DNA of 55,113 nucleotides from an uncultured Bacillota bacterium (GTDB taxonomy: Bacteria; Bacillota; Clostridia; Tissierellales; Tissierellaceae): the NCBI GenBank assembly GCA_937951995.1, contig CALGAG010000170.1, forward strand, positions 1-55,113. Direction: 5' to 3'. The position numbers and the translations under genes were made by a program. Shown piece after piece: positions 10,801 through 18,984 of this stretch; the stretch's first letter is position 1, and the number at the start of each line of letters is the position of its first letter. The notes under the pieces were generated by a model. It made no database searches and was not told where the DNA came from. It saw only the letters and a program-made list of their open reading frames with translations.

Positions 10801-11434
10801 TGGGAAACCAAGACGAGGCATAATCCAGCTTAAGCCAAAGAATAACAGTCAGGGATTGGCTGACCTTGGAATAAACAAGCCTAGTCAGGAAATTGTTAAG
10901 GGAATTGAGGAAGGCACAATTAAAGGGCTTCTGGTATTTGGAGAGGATATTCCACTGGAGTACCTTGATAACCTGGATTTCCTAGCAGTGCACGACCTGT
11001 ACCTAACACCGACAGGAGAGAAGGCTGATGTGGTGTTGCCAGCAGTCAGCTATGCTGAGTCTACTGGATCAATAACCAACTCTGAAAGAAGAATCCAGAG
11101 AACATACACAGCCATACCACCACTGACTGGATACTCAAACTGGGAAGTAGTAAATGAGATGATGTATATACTAGGAAGAACTTCAAGATACAAGAAGGTT
11201 GAAGAGTTGACGGAGCAGGTTTCAAAGTCTGTACCGGAATATACTGACCTGTTCAAGTTCAAGGATCCTACCTTCTGGCCAATATACGGCAAGGAGATCC
11301 TCTACACTGAAGGATTTGCTTTTGAGGACGGAAAGGCAAGACTTTCCGCTGTCAAAGAAGGAATGATGTTTGAGAAGCGGGTTCCTACAGATTATGTGGA
11401 AAAGGAATTTTCAAAAGTAGTGGACGAGATATAA
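7871..11434 (+). CDS. stnC: GltD-like/NuoG-like fusion subunit, StnC-type
   Basis: A 1187-residue multidomain redox protein. Order: NuoG-type [2Fe-2S] ferredoxin (C36, C47, C50, C64); a GltD/NfnB-like Cys-rich linker (ACIGRVCPHPCEDACRRQ); FAD Rossmann GGGPGG near 200; NAD(P)H Rossmann GGGNTAMDA near 330; AGGDV near 475; two [4Fe-4S] motifs near 615 and 658; then a molybdopterin-oxidoreductase-like module starting CSFCSVGC near 693. At the place where formate dehydrogenases carry Cys/Sec-His the sequence reads RNYGG, and there is no C-terminal dinucleotide-binding domain, so this is a NuoG-like scaffold rather than a formate dehydrogenase. From memory, the Sporomusa Stn transhydrogenase has a C subunit combining GltD-like and NuoG-like parts. 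The symbol rests on that match. Confidence 0.72.
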   Translation: MSVIHLNINGKEVRGNAGQTILDIARDNKIDIPTMCFDERVEIYGSCGMCVVEVEGVPKLLRSCATTASDGMIINTNTERVKSSRKTALELLLSDHVGDCKAPCVLACPGYTDCQGYVGLAANMEYREGLKLIKEQLPLPACIGRVCPHPCEDACRRQLVEEPISIAYLKSFLADIDLASDNVFIPELGEPTGKKIAIVGGGPGGLSAAYFLRVAGHEVTIYEQMPEMGGMLRYGIPEYRLPGSVIDQEVAIVEKMGTRFVNNVKVGEQLDLSYIQNNFDACYISVGAWKSTPLRLEGEDLPGVIGGIDFLRKATVNEDMRIGERVAVVGGGNTAMDACRTAVRLGAKEVYVLYRRTEAEMPAELIEIKEAKEEGVQFKFLVSPLEIIEENGRAAKVKLQKMELGEEDASGRRRPVPIEGEIEYIDVDLVIGAIGQQSALEGFEILEKTKRGTIAVDESSYQTNVEGIFAGGDVINEGANIAIKAIGDAKRAVGVINSYLEGHVIPYRRPYVVERTHLTSDHYSDRKKEYRSAMPHLSPEERSNNFREVNKGFSEEDAVKDAMRCLECGCHDVFECKLYNYANEYDVEPEKFDGEVHYREDDDSHPFIVRNTDKCVLCGLCVRVCDQVMDNGALGLVERGFDTIVKPALDLKLAETGCIACGQCVSVCPVGAIQERLQIDKSVPVETEVTRTVCSFCSVGCNIDLETSGDMLYRAIPDKESDVDKGLLCVKGRFGYNQANQKTRLAKPLVRRENGQLGNASWDEGLRMTAKTMQSLKLQYGPEAVAVAISDRYTNEEIFIAKEFASRFLGTENITSFNRNYGGIEEVLGYDASSSTFNEIEHAEFILVAGAHMMKDHTIAALKVKKAVEKGARLVVVNEGYDQINDWTEATICPDNNLDLLKGILKVVLDKVEEPKNVVGYQELKESLADFKPRNAAIDIAEIYLESKTSMIIFDENLLTSEAAKILAEIAVVAGKIGKPRRGIIQLKPKNNSQGLADLGINKPSQEIVKGIEEGTIKGLLVFGEDIPLEYLDNLDFLAVHDLYLTPTGEKADVVLPAVSYAESTGSITNSERRIQRTYTAIPPLTGYSNWEVVNEMMYILGRTSRYKKVEELTEQVSKSVPEYTDLFKFKDPTFWPIYGKEILYTEGFAFEDGKARLSAVKEGMMFEKRVPTDYVEKEFSKVVDEI

Positions 11435-11441
11435 GACAAAG

Positions 11442-11466
11442 GGTGGGACATGGTTCCCACCTTTTT
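11442..11466 (+). terminator. terminator of the Stn-like operon
   Basis: GGTGGGA (11442-11448) pairs perfectly with TCCCACC (11455-11461) across a six-base loop, and TTTTT follows. It starts eight bases after the stop codon. Confidence 0.85.
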
Positions 11467-11526
11467 GCTGCCAATAAACAAATTTTGTGTTAAGCTATAC
11501 TTGGAATAAAGTTAAGGAGGTGCGGA

Positions 11527-12255
11527 ATGCTAAAAATTGAAGGACTTGTAAAATCCTATAACAAGGGTGAAATAAGAGCTGTTGACAATATTGGTCTAGA
11601 GGTAAGGGATGGGGAAATATTTGGATTTCTAGGACCTAACGGGGCAGGAAAGACAACTACAATCAAGATGATTGTGGGACTATTAAGGCCAGATGAGGGT
11701 GAAATACTCCTTGATGGAATCAATGTTTGGGAAGACCCAATGAAAGCCAAGTCCATGATAAGCTATGTTCCAGATAATCCTGAGATTTATGACAGACTAA
11801 GGGGAATTGAATACTTGAACTTTATCGGGGATATGTATGGTATTCCAACTGAAGAGAGAAATGAAAAAGCAATGCAACTCACCAAGACTTTCAATATCGA
11901 GGATTCTCTTGGTGATATCATCAGCAGCTATTCCCATGGAATGAAGCAGAAACTTGTATTGACAGCAGCACTTATGAGCAATCCAGACCTGTTTATACTG
12001 GATGAGCCTATGGTTGGTCTTGATCCTAAATCCGCATTTAATCTTAAGGAAATCATGAGGACAATGTGCAACGAAGGTAAGTCAGTATTCTTTTCCACTC
12101 ATGTTATGGAGGTGGCGGAGAAGCTTTGCGACAGGATAGCAATCATTAACAAGGGTAAAATAATTGCTATGGGAACCATGGAAGAACTTAGAAAAACTGC
12201 TCAGGAGAAGGAAAGCTTGGAAAATATTTTCTTGGAGCTGACTGAGAATGAATAA
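11527..12255 (+). CDS. ABC transporter ATP-binding protein (ABC-2 type)
   Basis: A 242-residue nucleotide-binding subunit. Walker A is GPNGAGKTT near residue 37, the signature is SSYSHGMKQK near 138 and Walker B is LFILDEP near 157, followed by a His switch in FFSTHVM. The class is that of CcmA/NatA-like exporters. The start follows AAGGAGGTG. The last eight bases overlap the permease gene, so the two are one operon and should form one exporter. The substrate cannot be read from the sequence. Confidence 0.92.
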   Translation: MLKIEGLVKSYNKGEIRAVDNIGLEVRDGEIFGFLGPNGAGKTTTIKMIVGLLRPDEGEILLDGINVWEDPMKAKSMISYVPDNPEIYDRLRGIEYLNFIGDMYGIPTEERNEKAMQLTKTFNIEDSLGDIISSYSHGMKQKLVLTAALMSNPDLFILDEPMVGLDPKSAFNLKEIMRTMCNEGKSVFFSTHVMEVAEKLCDRIAIINKGKIIAMGTMEELRKTAQEKESLENIFLELTENE

Positions 12256-13918
12256 CAAACTATTATCTTTGATACGTACAGATTTAAACATCACCTTTGG
12301 CTTATCTTCTATTGCATATAATTTAAAGAATAAGAAGAAGTTATTGCCAATGGCCATGATAGGATTGGCCATAATTTCATTACTACCTTCATATTTACTG
12401 ATGATTCGGGCCCTGGGTTCATTTTATGATGCCTTCAGGCAAATAGGCCAACAGTCTTACTTTCTTCATGTTGGCATTATGTCAGCCCAAATGATAGTTT
12501 TTGTTCTTGGCATGATGTATGTTATGAGCAAATACTATTTTTCCAATGATTTGCCCCAGCTAGTGCCTTTGCCAATAAAGCCGTCACAGATAGTAGGGTC
12601 GAAATTTGTATCATTGATGGTTAGCGAATACCTTACAAGCCTTCCAATAATATTGCCATTTATTGTCATATATGGCAGGGGAGGGAATGAAGGGCTTCCA
12701 TATTGGATAATGAGCTTGATAACAGTTGTAACCCTTCCTATTCTACCCCTGGTCCTGGCATCAGTATTGATTATGGTATTCATGAAATACACGAATATTA
12801 AGGGTAAAAAGGATCTTATAAGAGTAATTTCAGCAGTATTCTTTATCATATTTATCATTTTTGTGCAGATAAAAATAAATCAGTTGACATCCCAAAATCT
12901 GATGGAAAGCGAGAGCTTTATGTTCAACCTGGCAAGGGATGCAAATCTTTTGCTAAACCAAATAGGTATTGCCTTCCCAACTGCAATGTGGGGAGCTTTA
13001 GCCTTGTCCAATGGCTTTTCTCCATCTGGAATATTGTATATACTATTGTTTGCAGGAACTGGTGTGGTTGGATATGTACTTATGATTCTTTTGGCTGAGA
13101 GAATATTTTTTGACGGATTGATTGGAAACATTGAAGTATCAGCAAGGAAGGGAAGAGGAAGAACTGGAGACTCAGCAGGAAGAATTAGAGCAGGCAATCC
13201 AATCATCACAATGGCTAAAAAAGAGCTGTTAATGATTTTCAAGACTCCAGTTTATCTTATGAATTCGGTTGGAGGAGTCATAATTCTACCTGTTCTTTTG
13301 GCCATATCCATGCTTACCGGTGGTGAGGCATATGAGCCTATGAAGGATATGATAATGGAAAACAGGGAAGTACTAGTTTTAGGATCCATAGGAATCATAG
13401 CTTCCTTTGGAATTCTGAATTCATTGGGGGCAACAACCTTTTCGAGAGAAGGAACAAATATGTGGATACAAAGGACACTTCCAATCAGGCCAAAGGTTCA
13501 GATAGTGGGGAGAACTCTATCCTCAATTTCTTTGCAGGTTTTGGGAGGATTACTCCTGGTAGGTGGTATTTACTTTATTGTACCCTTAAGAATCCATGAA
13601 GTTATAATAATATTGTTGTTTGGTGTATGCGCCAGTATACCCCTAACCATGATAGGAATGGCTGTTGATATTCTTAGACCAATGACTGGGTGGACCAATC
13701 CCCAGCAGGCCATGAAGCAGAATCTCAATGTTATAATATCAATGGCAATAGGCACCCTTTTCATTTTCGGAGCAGGATTCCTGGGATATATTTTGCTGCC
13801 AAACTATGGTATTTGGTCCATTTTAGGGGTCTATGCGGTCATAATAGTGACTGCAACAGGACTTCTTTACAAGCTGCTTGAGAATATGATTTCTTCAAAA
13901 TTCATAAATATGGAATAA
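12248..13918 (+). CDS. ABC-2 type transporter permease
   Basis: A 556-residue polytopic membrane protein. About a dozen hydrophobic segments are visible, with a soluble, charged loop rich in Arg/Gly (SARKGRGRTGD) near residue 300 that divides it into two halves. That size and shape match the long ABC-2 permeases paired with a single CcmA-like ATPase. It starts inside the last codons of the ATPase gene. Substrate unknown; drug, lipid or peptide export are all possible. Confidence 0.85.
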   Translation: MNNKLLSLIRTDLNITFGLSSIAYNLKNKKKLLPMAMIGLAIISLLPSYLLMIRALGSFYDAFRQIGQQSYFLHVGIMSAQMIVFVLGMMYVMSKYYFSNDLPQLVPLPIKPSQIVGSKFVSLMVSEYLTSLPIILPFIVIYGRGGNEGLPYWIMSLITVVTLPILPLVLASVLIMVFMKYTNIKGKKDLIRVISAVFFIIFIIFVQIKINQLTSQNLMESESFMFNLARDANLLLNQIGIAFPTAMWGALALSNGFSPSGILYILLFAGTGVVGYVLMILLAERIFFDGLIGNIEVSARKGRGRTGDSAGRIRAGNPIITMAKKELLMIFKTPVYLMNSVGGVIILPVLLAISMLTGGEAYEPMKDMIMENREVLVLGSIGIIASFGILNSLGATTFSREGTNMWIQRTLPIRPKVQIVGRTLSSISLQVLGGLLLVGGIYFIVPLRIHEVIIILLFGVCASIPLTMIGMAVDILRPMTGWTNPQQAMKQNLNVIISMAIGTLFIFGAGFLGYILLPNYGIWSILGVYAVIIVTATGLLYKLLENMISSKFINME

Positions 13919-13950
13919 AAAAAAGGAAGGTCTCAAATCAGAGTCCTTCC
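13917..13950 (-). terminator. terminator of rpsD, bidirectional
   Basis: GGAAGG-T-CTC (13925-13934) pairs with GAG-T-CCTTCC (13941-13950) around AAATCA. On the minus strand the hairpin is followed by a run of eight T residues (the A-run at 13917-13924), so it terminates rpsD well. On the plus strand it follows the permease stop but has only a short T tract. Confidence 0.8.
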
Positions 13951-13963
13951 ATTTCATATGTGC

Positions 13964-14563
13964 CTATAAAAGCTTTGAGTAATACTCAACGACAAGCTGG
14001 TCTTCTATTTCGATAGGCACTTCCTCTCTTTCAGGAAGTCGCTCAAAGGTTCCACCGAAAAGGTCTGCGTCCTTTGATAAATAGGGAAGAGAGTGTGCTA
14101 AAGCATTGTCGAAATTATCCTTGAAAAGCTCAACGCTTCTGGATTTTTCTCTTAAGGTTACTGTATCGCCAGGCTCACAAAGATATGATGGTATATCAAC
14201 CTTTTTGTCATTTACAAGAATGTGACCGTGAACAACCATTTGTCTGGCTTGTCGAATAGAGGAGGCTATGCCCAACCTGTATACAAGATTATCAAGTCTT
14301 GATTCTAGAATCTTCACAAGAGCGTGGCCTGTCTGGTCTTCGCTTTTCTTAGCCTTCACAACATATTTGACAAACTGTTTTTCCATCACACCGTAGTAAG
14401 ACCTAAGTCTTTGTTTCTCAAGCAGCTGCTGTCCATATTCAGTCAATTTTTTGTCTGCTCTGGATGTGCCCTTTACAGCCCTATCCATAGCCTTCGGATG
14501 TCCATAAACATTTAAACCAAGTCTTCTGCTCAGTTTGAATCTGGGTCCTTTCATATTAGCCAT
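13964..14563 (-). CDS. rpsD: 30S ribosomal protein S4
   Basis: Primary 16S rRNA-binding protein of the small subunit; 199 residues, the normal length. The S4 RNA-binding domain is clear ([12 protein letters not shown] followed by [13 protein letters not shown]). The N-terminus ([16 protein letters not shown]) has no zinc-binding cysteines, so this is the Cys-less form. It stands alone rather than in the alpha operon with rpsK and rpoA, which is common for Firmicutes. It has its own strong promoter. The ribosome site is GGAGATG. Confidence 0.97.
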   Translation of the reverse strand: MANMKGPRFKLSRRLGLNVYGHPKAMDRAVKGTSRADKKLTEYGQQLLEKQRLRSYYGVMEKQFVKYVVKAKKSEDQTGHALVKILESRLDNLVYRLGIASSIRQARQMVVHGHILVNDKKVDIPSYLCEPGDTVTLREKSRSVELFKDNFDNALAHSLPYLSKDADLFGGTFERLPEREEVPIEIEDQLVVEYYSKLL

Positions 14564-14616
14564 TAATTATCATCTCCATAAAGAAATTTGCCGCGATAAT
14601 TTTTTAAGCCAGGAAC

Positions 14617-14645
14617 ATTATAACATATATGGAGGACCATGTAAA
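14617..14645 (-). promoter_or_regulatory. rpsD promoter
   Basis: On the minus strand TTTACA (14645-14640), a 17-base spacer and TATAAT (14622-14617). The leader would be about 47 bases, which seems too short for the longer S4-binding leader known in other Firmicutes. Confidence 0.78.
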
Positions 14646-14661
14646 TGATAATTTATATCAT

Positions 14662-15162
14662 TTACCTCAAGGCATCCTTTGCTTCCTTGTAAGCTATTCT
14701 TGATTTTTCTATTGCTTCAATGGCTTCATCGATTCCAGCCCAACCACTAACAATAACTTCCTTTTCCTCCAAACGCTTGTACTCTGAGAAAAAATGTTCA
14801 AATTCCTTCTTCATATGGGCTCCCATATCATCCACTGTTTCAATCTCCGTAAATCTTGGGTCGTTTCTGGGAACTGCTATTATTTTTTCGTCCTTACCTT
14901 TCTCATCCTTCATAAGGAACATCCCTATGACCCTTGCATGTACAAGACATCCAGGGAATGTTGGATTGGCTATTAGTACCATGATATCAATGGGATCCCC
15001 ATCCTCAGCCAGTGTATCGGGTATGTAGCCATAGTCAGTAGGATAGAACATTGGCGAAAAAAGCGACCTGTCCAATTCAAAAACCTTGAATTCCTTGTTG
15101 TATTCGTATTTGTTACTGCTGCCCTTTGGAATTTCTATAAAAGCCTTCACAATATAATCCAT
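14662..15162 (-). CDS. ppa: inorganic pyrophosphatase, family I
   Basis: Hydrolyses pyrophosphate to two phosphates, pulling biosynthetic reactions forward in the cytoplasm. 166 residues. Family I signatures are visible: YPTDYGYIPDT, the metal-binding EDGDPIDIMVL and a Lys/Tyr-rich C-terminus. Family I is less usual than family II (Mn-dependent) enzymes in many Firmicutes. The ribosome site is GGGAGG and the promoter lies just upstream. It reads toward rpsD but has its own promoter. Confidence 0.95.
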   Translation of the reverse strand: MDYIVKAFIEIPKGSSNKYEYNKEFKVFELDRSLFSPMFYPTDYGYIPDTLAEDGDPIDIMVLIANPTFPGCLVHARVIGMFLMKDEKGKDEKIIAVPRNDPRFTEIETVDDMGAHMKKEFEHFFSEYKRLEEKEVIVSGWAGIDEAIEAIEKSRIAYKEAKDALR

Positions 15163-15187
15163 ACATATTCCTCCCTTCTGTCATTTA

Positions 15188-15196
15188 ATTATAGCA
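15188..15196 (-). promoter_or_regulatory. ppa extended -10 promoter
   Basis: The minus strand reads TGCTATAAT (15196-15188), an extended -10. No good -35 is seen; that position is covered by the inverted repeat at 15200-15238. Start of transcription would be near 15181, some 18 bases before the ATG. Confidence 0.6.
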
Positions 15197-15199
15197 GGA

Positions 15200-15238
15200 T
15201 TTGAAATAATTTCATCTGTTTTCTGTGAAATTATCAAA
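15200..15238. repeat. imperfect inverted repeat in the ppa/dppA divergent region
   Basis: TTTGAAATAATTTCA (15200-15214) and TGAAATTATCAAA (15226-15238) are complementary over 13 bases with a two-base bulge. It sits where the -35 contact of the ppa promoter would be, so it could be an operator. A separate perfect 12-base palindrome, TTGATTAATCAA, lies at 15279-15290. Confidence 0.45.
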
Positions 15239-15332
15239 GTTATACTATTCTTCATCTTCTAAATTTTGTAAATCATATTTGATTAATCAATTCACTTTGA
15301 CTTTCATTACTGATGTAAAATTGGCATATAAA

Positions 15333-15341
15333 TGTTATAAT
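15333..15341 (+). promoter_or_regulatory. extended -10 promoter of the D-aminopeptidase gene
   Basis: TGTTATAAT gives a perfect -10 with the TGn extension. Transcription would start near 15348, which is downstream of the ATG at 15345 and therefore excludes that start codon. Confidence 0.65.
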
Positions 15342-15380
15342 TAGATGGTATTAAGCAAAATGGTCCGGGAGGGGAAAGTG

Positions 15381-16178
15381 TTGAAACTTTATATAAGTGC
15401 AGATATTGAAGGTGTAACAGGTGTAACCCATTGGGATGAAACATCAAAAAACAAGGGTGACTATTCACAGTTTGCAGACCAGATGACTGCTGAAGTTAGA
15501 GCTGCATGCGAGGGAGCAGGTGAGTATGCAGAGGTGGAGATTGTAGTTAAGGATGCCCACGAAAGTGGAAGAAATATTGATCACAGCAAGCTTCCTCACT
15601 ATACAAGGTTAATCAGAGGTTGGGACGAAGGACTCTATTCCATGGTCCAGGGGCTGGATGACTCCTATGATGGTCTTGCATTTATTGGGTACCACTCAGG
15701 TGCGGGCATTGAGGGGAGCCCTCTGTCACATACCTTAACTCCGGGGATTCTATCCATTAGAATCAATGGACAGGCTGTGGACGAATTCATGCTTCATGCC
15801 TACATTGCTGCCTACCATAAGGTACCGGTGGTTTTTCTATCAGGTGATCAGGCTCTATGTAAAAGAGTAAAGGAAATCAATCCCAATATTGAGACTGTAG
15901 CGGTAAAGGAAGGTAGGGGAAGCTCTACAATTAGCATTCACCCAGATAGAGCCGTCGAACTGATCAGGTCAGGGATTAAGAGGGGCCTTGCAATGGAAAA
16001 AAACATGCTGCTGATTCAGCTACCTGAAACATTCCAGGTTGAGGTTGAGTACCCTAGACATTATGAAGCAAGAAGGAACTCCTTCTACCCAGGTGCATCA
16101 CTTGTAGACAGTACAACTGTAAGCTTTACATCAAACGACTATATTGAGGTTCTAAGATTTATACATTTCACGGTTTAA
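15381..16178 (+). CDS. M55 family D-aminopeptidase (DppA-like)
   Basis: A zinc peptidase of the DppA family, which cleaves D-amino-acid peptides. With a TTG start at 15381 the protein has 265 residues and begins MKLYISADIEG, the usual family N-terminus; GGGAGGGG lies six bases upstream. The longer reading from ATG 15345 would start before the predicted transcript. Metal-binding blocks are ADIEGVTG, VKDAHESG and FIGYHSGAG. It is followed 15 bases later by a MATE pump and then an amidohydrolase, probably as one transcript. A role in recycling cell-wall or dietary D-peptides is inference from the family. Confidence 0.87.
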   Translation: MKLYISADIEGVTGVTHWDETSKNKGDYSQFADQMTAEVRAACEGAGEYAEVEIVVKDAHESGRNIDHSKLPHYTRLIRGWDEGLYSMVQGLDDSYDGLAFIGYHSGAGIEGSPLSHTLTPGILSIRINGQAVDEFMLHAYIAAYHKVPVVFLSGDQALCKRVKEINPNIETVAVKEGRGSSTISIHPDRAVELIRSGIKRGLAMEKNMLLIQLPETFQVEVEYPRHYEARRNSFYPGASLVDSTTVSFTSNDYIEVLRFIHFTV

Positions 16179-16193
16179 CAACAGGGAGAGAAC

Positions 16194-17570
16194 ATGACGA
16201 CAATAACAATTGATGATAAAAAAGTTAGAAAAAAAATCCTTTCCATGACATTGCCCATAACTGCTGAAAACATCCTGCAAATGACAGCTGGAGTAGTATC
16301 GATGGCCATGGTTGGGAGAATTGACTCTGTAGCAGTTGGAGCAATTGGTATGAGCAATATCCTATTTCGGATAATATGGGCAGTCCAAAAAGGTATTGGG
16401 ACTGGGAACTCGGTTTTTGTTGCCCAGAGCTTTGGAGCCGGTAACCATGGTAAATTGAAGGATACAACTGAACAGGCATTCATATTGGCCTTGGGGATAT
16501 CTATGATTTTTCAGCAGCTTATATACTGGAATACAGAAAGTCTCATTGGTATTTTCAACCCCACACCAGCCCTCCTGGCAGGAGGTACCATGTACCTGAG
16601 GATATTATCCTGGAGCCTGCCATTTACAGCAATTATTCTTCTAACGGCAGGTATACTTCAAGGGATGGGAAATGCAAAGACTCCCATGATAATTGTTGGA
16701 GTTCTAAACGGTGTCAATATTGTATTCAGCTATGTACTGATATTTGGCAAGTTTGGATTACCTGAGTTGGGATTGAGGGGAGCAGCAATAGCATATAACA
16801 TATCATATGGAATTGCTGCATTGATGGGCCTTATTGTATTGTTTGGTAAAAACGGAACATTTGCAAAGCTAGGTGGAGGCTTCAAACTAAGGTTCAACAG
16901 GACACAGGCAATTAGACTTATTAGGTTTGCGATACCAACATCATTTGAAATGAGCTTCTGGCAATTTGCCTCAATTATAATCACACGAGCCGTATTGACC
17001 TATGGTGAGGTTGCCTATGCAGCATACCAGCTTGGTCTGCAGGCCGAGTCCATATCATATATGCCCGCTGCTGGGTTTGGAATTGCAGCATCAACATTTG
17101 TAGGTCAATCTGTCGGCTCAAGGGACAGTGAGATGGGGAAAACATACATGAAACACCTTATAAGGTTATCACTTGTTGTAACCTCAGTGGCGGGAGGATT
17201 GATGATAGTATTACCATCTCAAATCATGAGGGCCTTTTCAAATGATCCTGAAATCATAGCTGTCGGTGCAGTTTATTTGTTCATAATGGGCCTCTTGCAG
17301 ATACCTCAGAATTTTGCAGGACTCCTGAATGGTGCATTAAGAGGAGCCGGCTATCCCAAGGCTTCCATGATCAATGTGGGAGTGGGACTGTGGCTTGTCA
17401 GGGTGCCGCTGGTGCTCTTTATGACATATGTAATGGATGCAGGAATTGAATGGATCTGGATTATGATGGGTGTGGATCTTTTGGTCCGTTTTATACTTGC
17501 GGTGTTTACCTACAGAAGGAAAGACATATTCAATTCGAAAAAGGAAGCGTTGGGAAGTATTTTTCTATAG
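16194..17570 (+). CDS. MATE family efflux transporter
   Basis: A 458-residue cation/drug antiporter of the MATE family with two similar halves of about six membrane helices each. The family pattern is visible in the N-half (VSMAMVGRIDSVAVGAIG) and the corresponding C-half (YQLGLQAESISYMPAAGFGIAAS). It exports organic cations in exchange for sodium or protons; substrate not predictable. The start has CAGGGAGAG upstream. It ends ten bases before the next gene, consistent with an operon. Confidence 0.92.
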   Translation: MTTITIDDKKVRKKILSMTLPITAENILQMTAGVVSMAMVGRIDSVAVGAIGMSNILFRIIWAVQKGIGTGNSVFVAQSFGAGNHGKLKDTTEQAFILALGISMIFQQLIYWNTESLIGIFNPTPALLAGGTMYLRILSWSLPFTAIILLTAGILQGMGNAKTPMIIVGVLNGVNIVFSYVLIFGKFGLPELGLRGAAIAYNISYGIAALMGLIVLFGKNGTFAKLGGGFKLRFNRTQAIRLIRFAIPTSFEMSFWQFASIIITRAVLTYGEVAYAAYQLGLQAESISYMPAAGFGIAASTFVGQSVGSRDSEMGKTYMKHLIRLSLVVTSVAGGLMIVLPSQIMRAFSNDPEIIAVGAVYLFIMGLLQIPQNFAGLLNGALRGAGYPKASMINVGVGLWLVRVPLVLFMTYVMDAGIEWIWIMMGVDLLVRFILAVFTYRRKDIFNSKKEALGSIFL

Positions 17571-17579
17571 GAGGATTTT

Positions 17580-18869
17580 ATGGTTTTAAGGATAAAGAAT
17601 GTTGATATAGTAACAATTGACCAAGAGAATCGAATAATCGAAAACAGCAATATATATATTGAGGATGGCATTATTACACATATTGGTGATGAAGTCCTGG
17701 GAATAGAGGTTAAGGATACAATCGATGGAAGGAACAAGGCAGCCTTGCCGGGACTTGTAAATGCCCACACTCACATGGGGATGAGTCTGTTGAGAAACTA
17801 TGCAGATGATTTATCCCTTCACCAGTGGTTGACTGAGAAAATATGGCCGGTTGAAGCCAATCTCAATAGCGAGGATATATACTGGGGATCCTTGTTGAGC
17901 ATGGTTGAAATGATTCAGACTGGAACAACTACCTTCTGTGACATGTACTTTTTCATGGAAGAGGTAGGAAGGGGTGCCCAGGAATCGGGAATAAGGGCAA
18001 TGCTCACAAGAGGGATTGTTGAGGACAAGAATGATCCCGACAGGAAGCTTAATGAGAGCAGGGATCTTTTCAATCGCTACCATAAGACATCAAATGATAG
18101 AATACGTGTCATGATAGCCCCACATGCTCCCTATACCTGCAGTCCTGAGTTTCTGGTGAAGGCAAAGGATTTGGCAGATGAGCTTGGAACAGGAATCAAT
18201 ATTCATTTGTCAGAAACGAAAAGGGAGGTTCAGGAAAGCTATGAAATGCATGGAAAATCTCCCATAAGACATGTTTATGACCTTGGTGTCTTTGATGTCC
18301 ATACTCTTGCTGCACATTGCGTACATGTGGACCGGAATGACATAGAGCTTATGGCTGAAAAAGGGGTTCATCCCGTTAACAATCCTGGAAGCAACCTTAA
18401 GCTTGCAAGTGGATTTGCTCCAGTTCAGGCTATGCTTGAGAGGGGGCTAAGTGTATCCCTGGGTACTGATGGAGCATCATCGAACAACAATCTTAACATG
18501 TTCAAGGAATTGAACCTGGCTGCCTTGGTAAATAAGGCTGTGGACCAGGATGCCTTAAGTGTCAAGGCTTCAGACGCTTTAAGAATGGCAACAATAAATG
18601 GAGCAAGAGGGCTTCAGTGGGATAGGGAAATTGGATCTTTGGAGGTTGGGAAACGGGCTGATATAATACTGGTGGATTTGGATAAGCCCCATCTGACCCC
18701 AAGACACAATCTGGTATCTTCACTTGCCTATTCGACCTACGGTAGTGATGTTAACACTGTTATTGTTGATGGAAGGGTGCTGATGCATAACCGGGAAATG
18801 AAGACTATCGATATGGAAAAAGTCAAGTATATGGCTCAGAATAGGGCGATGGATCTTATAAAAAGATAA
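17580..18869 (+). CDS. mtaD: 5-methylthioadenosine/S-adenosylhomocysteine deaminase (amidohydrolase)
   Basis: A 429-residue metal-dependent amidohydrolase of the TrzA/MtaD group. It has the HxH motif (VNAHTHMG, near residue 60), the aromatic strip DDLSLHQWL, a third metal His in INIHLSE, HCVHV near 240 and the catalytic Asp in LGTDGASSNN near 300. Members deaminate MTA, SAH or related nucleosides to inosine derivatives, salvaging S-adenosylmethionine by-products. AGGAGG lies seven bases before ATG. Other cytosine- or guanine-deaminase-like activities cannot be excluded. Confidence 0.85.
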   Translation: MVLRIKNVDIVTIDQENRIIENSNIYIEDGIITHIGDEVLGIEVKDTIDGRNKAALPGLVNAHTHMGMSLLRNYADDLSLHQWLTEKIWPVEANLNSEDIYWGSLLSMVEMIQTGTTTFCDMYFFMEEVGRGAQESGIRAMLTRGIVEDKNDPDRKLNESRDLFNRYHKTSNDRIRVMIAPHAPYTCSPEFLVKAKDLADELGTGINIHLSETKREVQESYEMHGKSPIRHVYDLGVFDVHTLAAHCVHVDRNDIELMAEKGVHPVNNPGSNLKLASGFAPVQAMLERGLSVSLGTDGASSNNNLNMFKELNLAALVNKAVDQDALSVKASDALRMATINGARGLQWDREIGSLEVGKRADIILVDLDKPHLTPRHNLVSSLAYSTYGSDVNTVIVDGRVLMHNREMKTIDMEKVKYMAQNRAMDLIKR

Positions 18870-18903
18870 TTTGGTCTCCAATGGAATTTCCATGGTCAAT
18901 TTA

Positions 18904-18932
18904 TTGACATTGATGTTTAGCAGGAGTACAAT
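18904..18932 (+). promoter_or_regulatory. promoter before the 169-residue unknown gene
   Basis: A perfect TTGACA (18904-18909), 17-base spacer and TACAAT (18927-18932). Just upstream, 18881-18893 reads ATGGAATTTCCAT, a perfect 6+1+6 palindrome that could be an operator. Confidence 0.75.
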
Positions 18933-18984
18933 AAAGGTGTAAAATAAACATTTGTCATAAATTTGATGCGAAGAGAGTGATTGG

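Noticed and set aside
7871..11434. Formate dehydrogenase or hydrogenase catalytic subunit
   Set aside because: The active-site Cys/Sec-His is replaced by Asn-Tyr, the C-terminal dinucleotide domain is absent and there is no H-cluster motif.
13964..14563. S4 leader RNA autoregulation of rpsD
   Set aside because: The mapped promoter leaves only about 47 bases of leader, too short for the known Firmicutes structure, and no pseudoknot is evident.
15345..15380. ATG start for the D-aminopeptidase at 15345
   Set aside because: It lies before the transcription start predicted from TGTTATAAT, has no ribosome site, and adds 12 residues that the family lacks.
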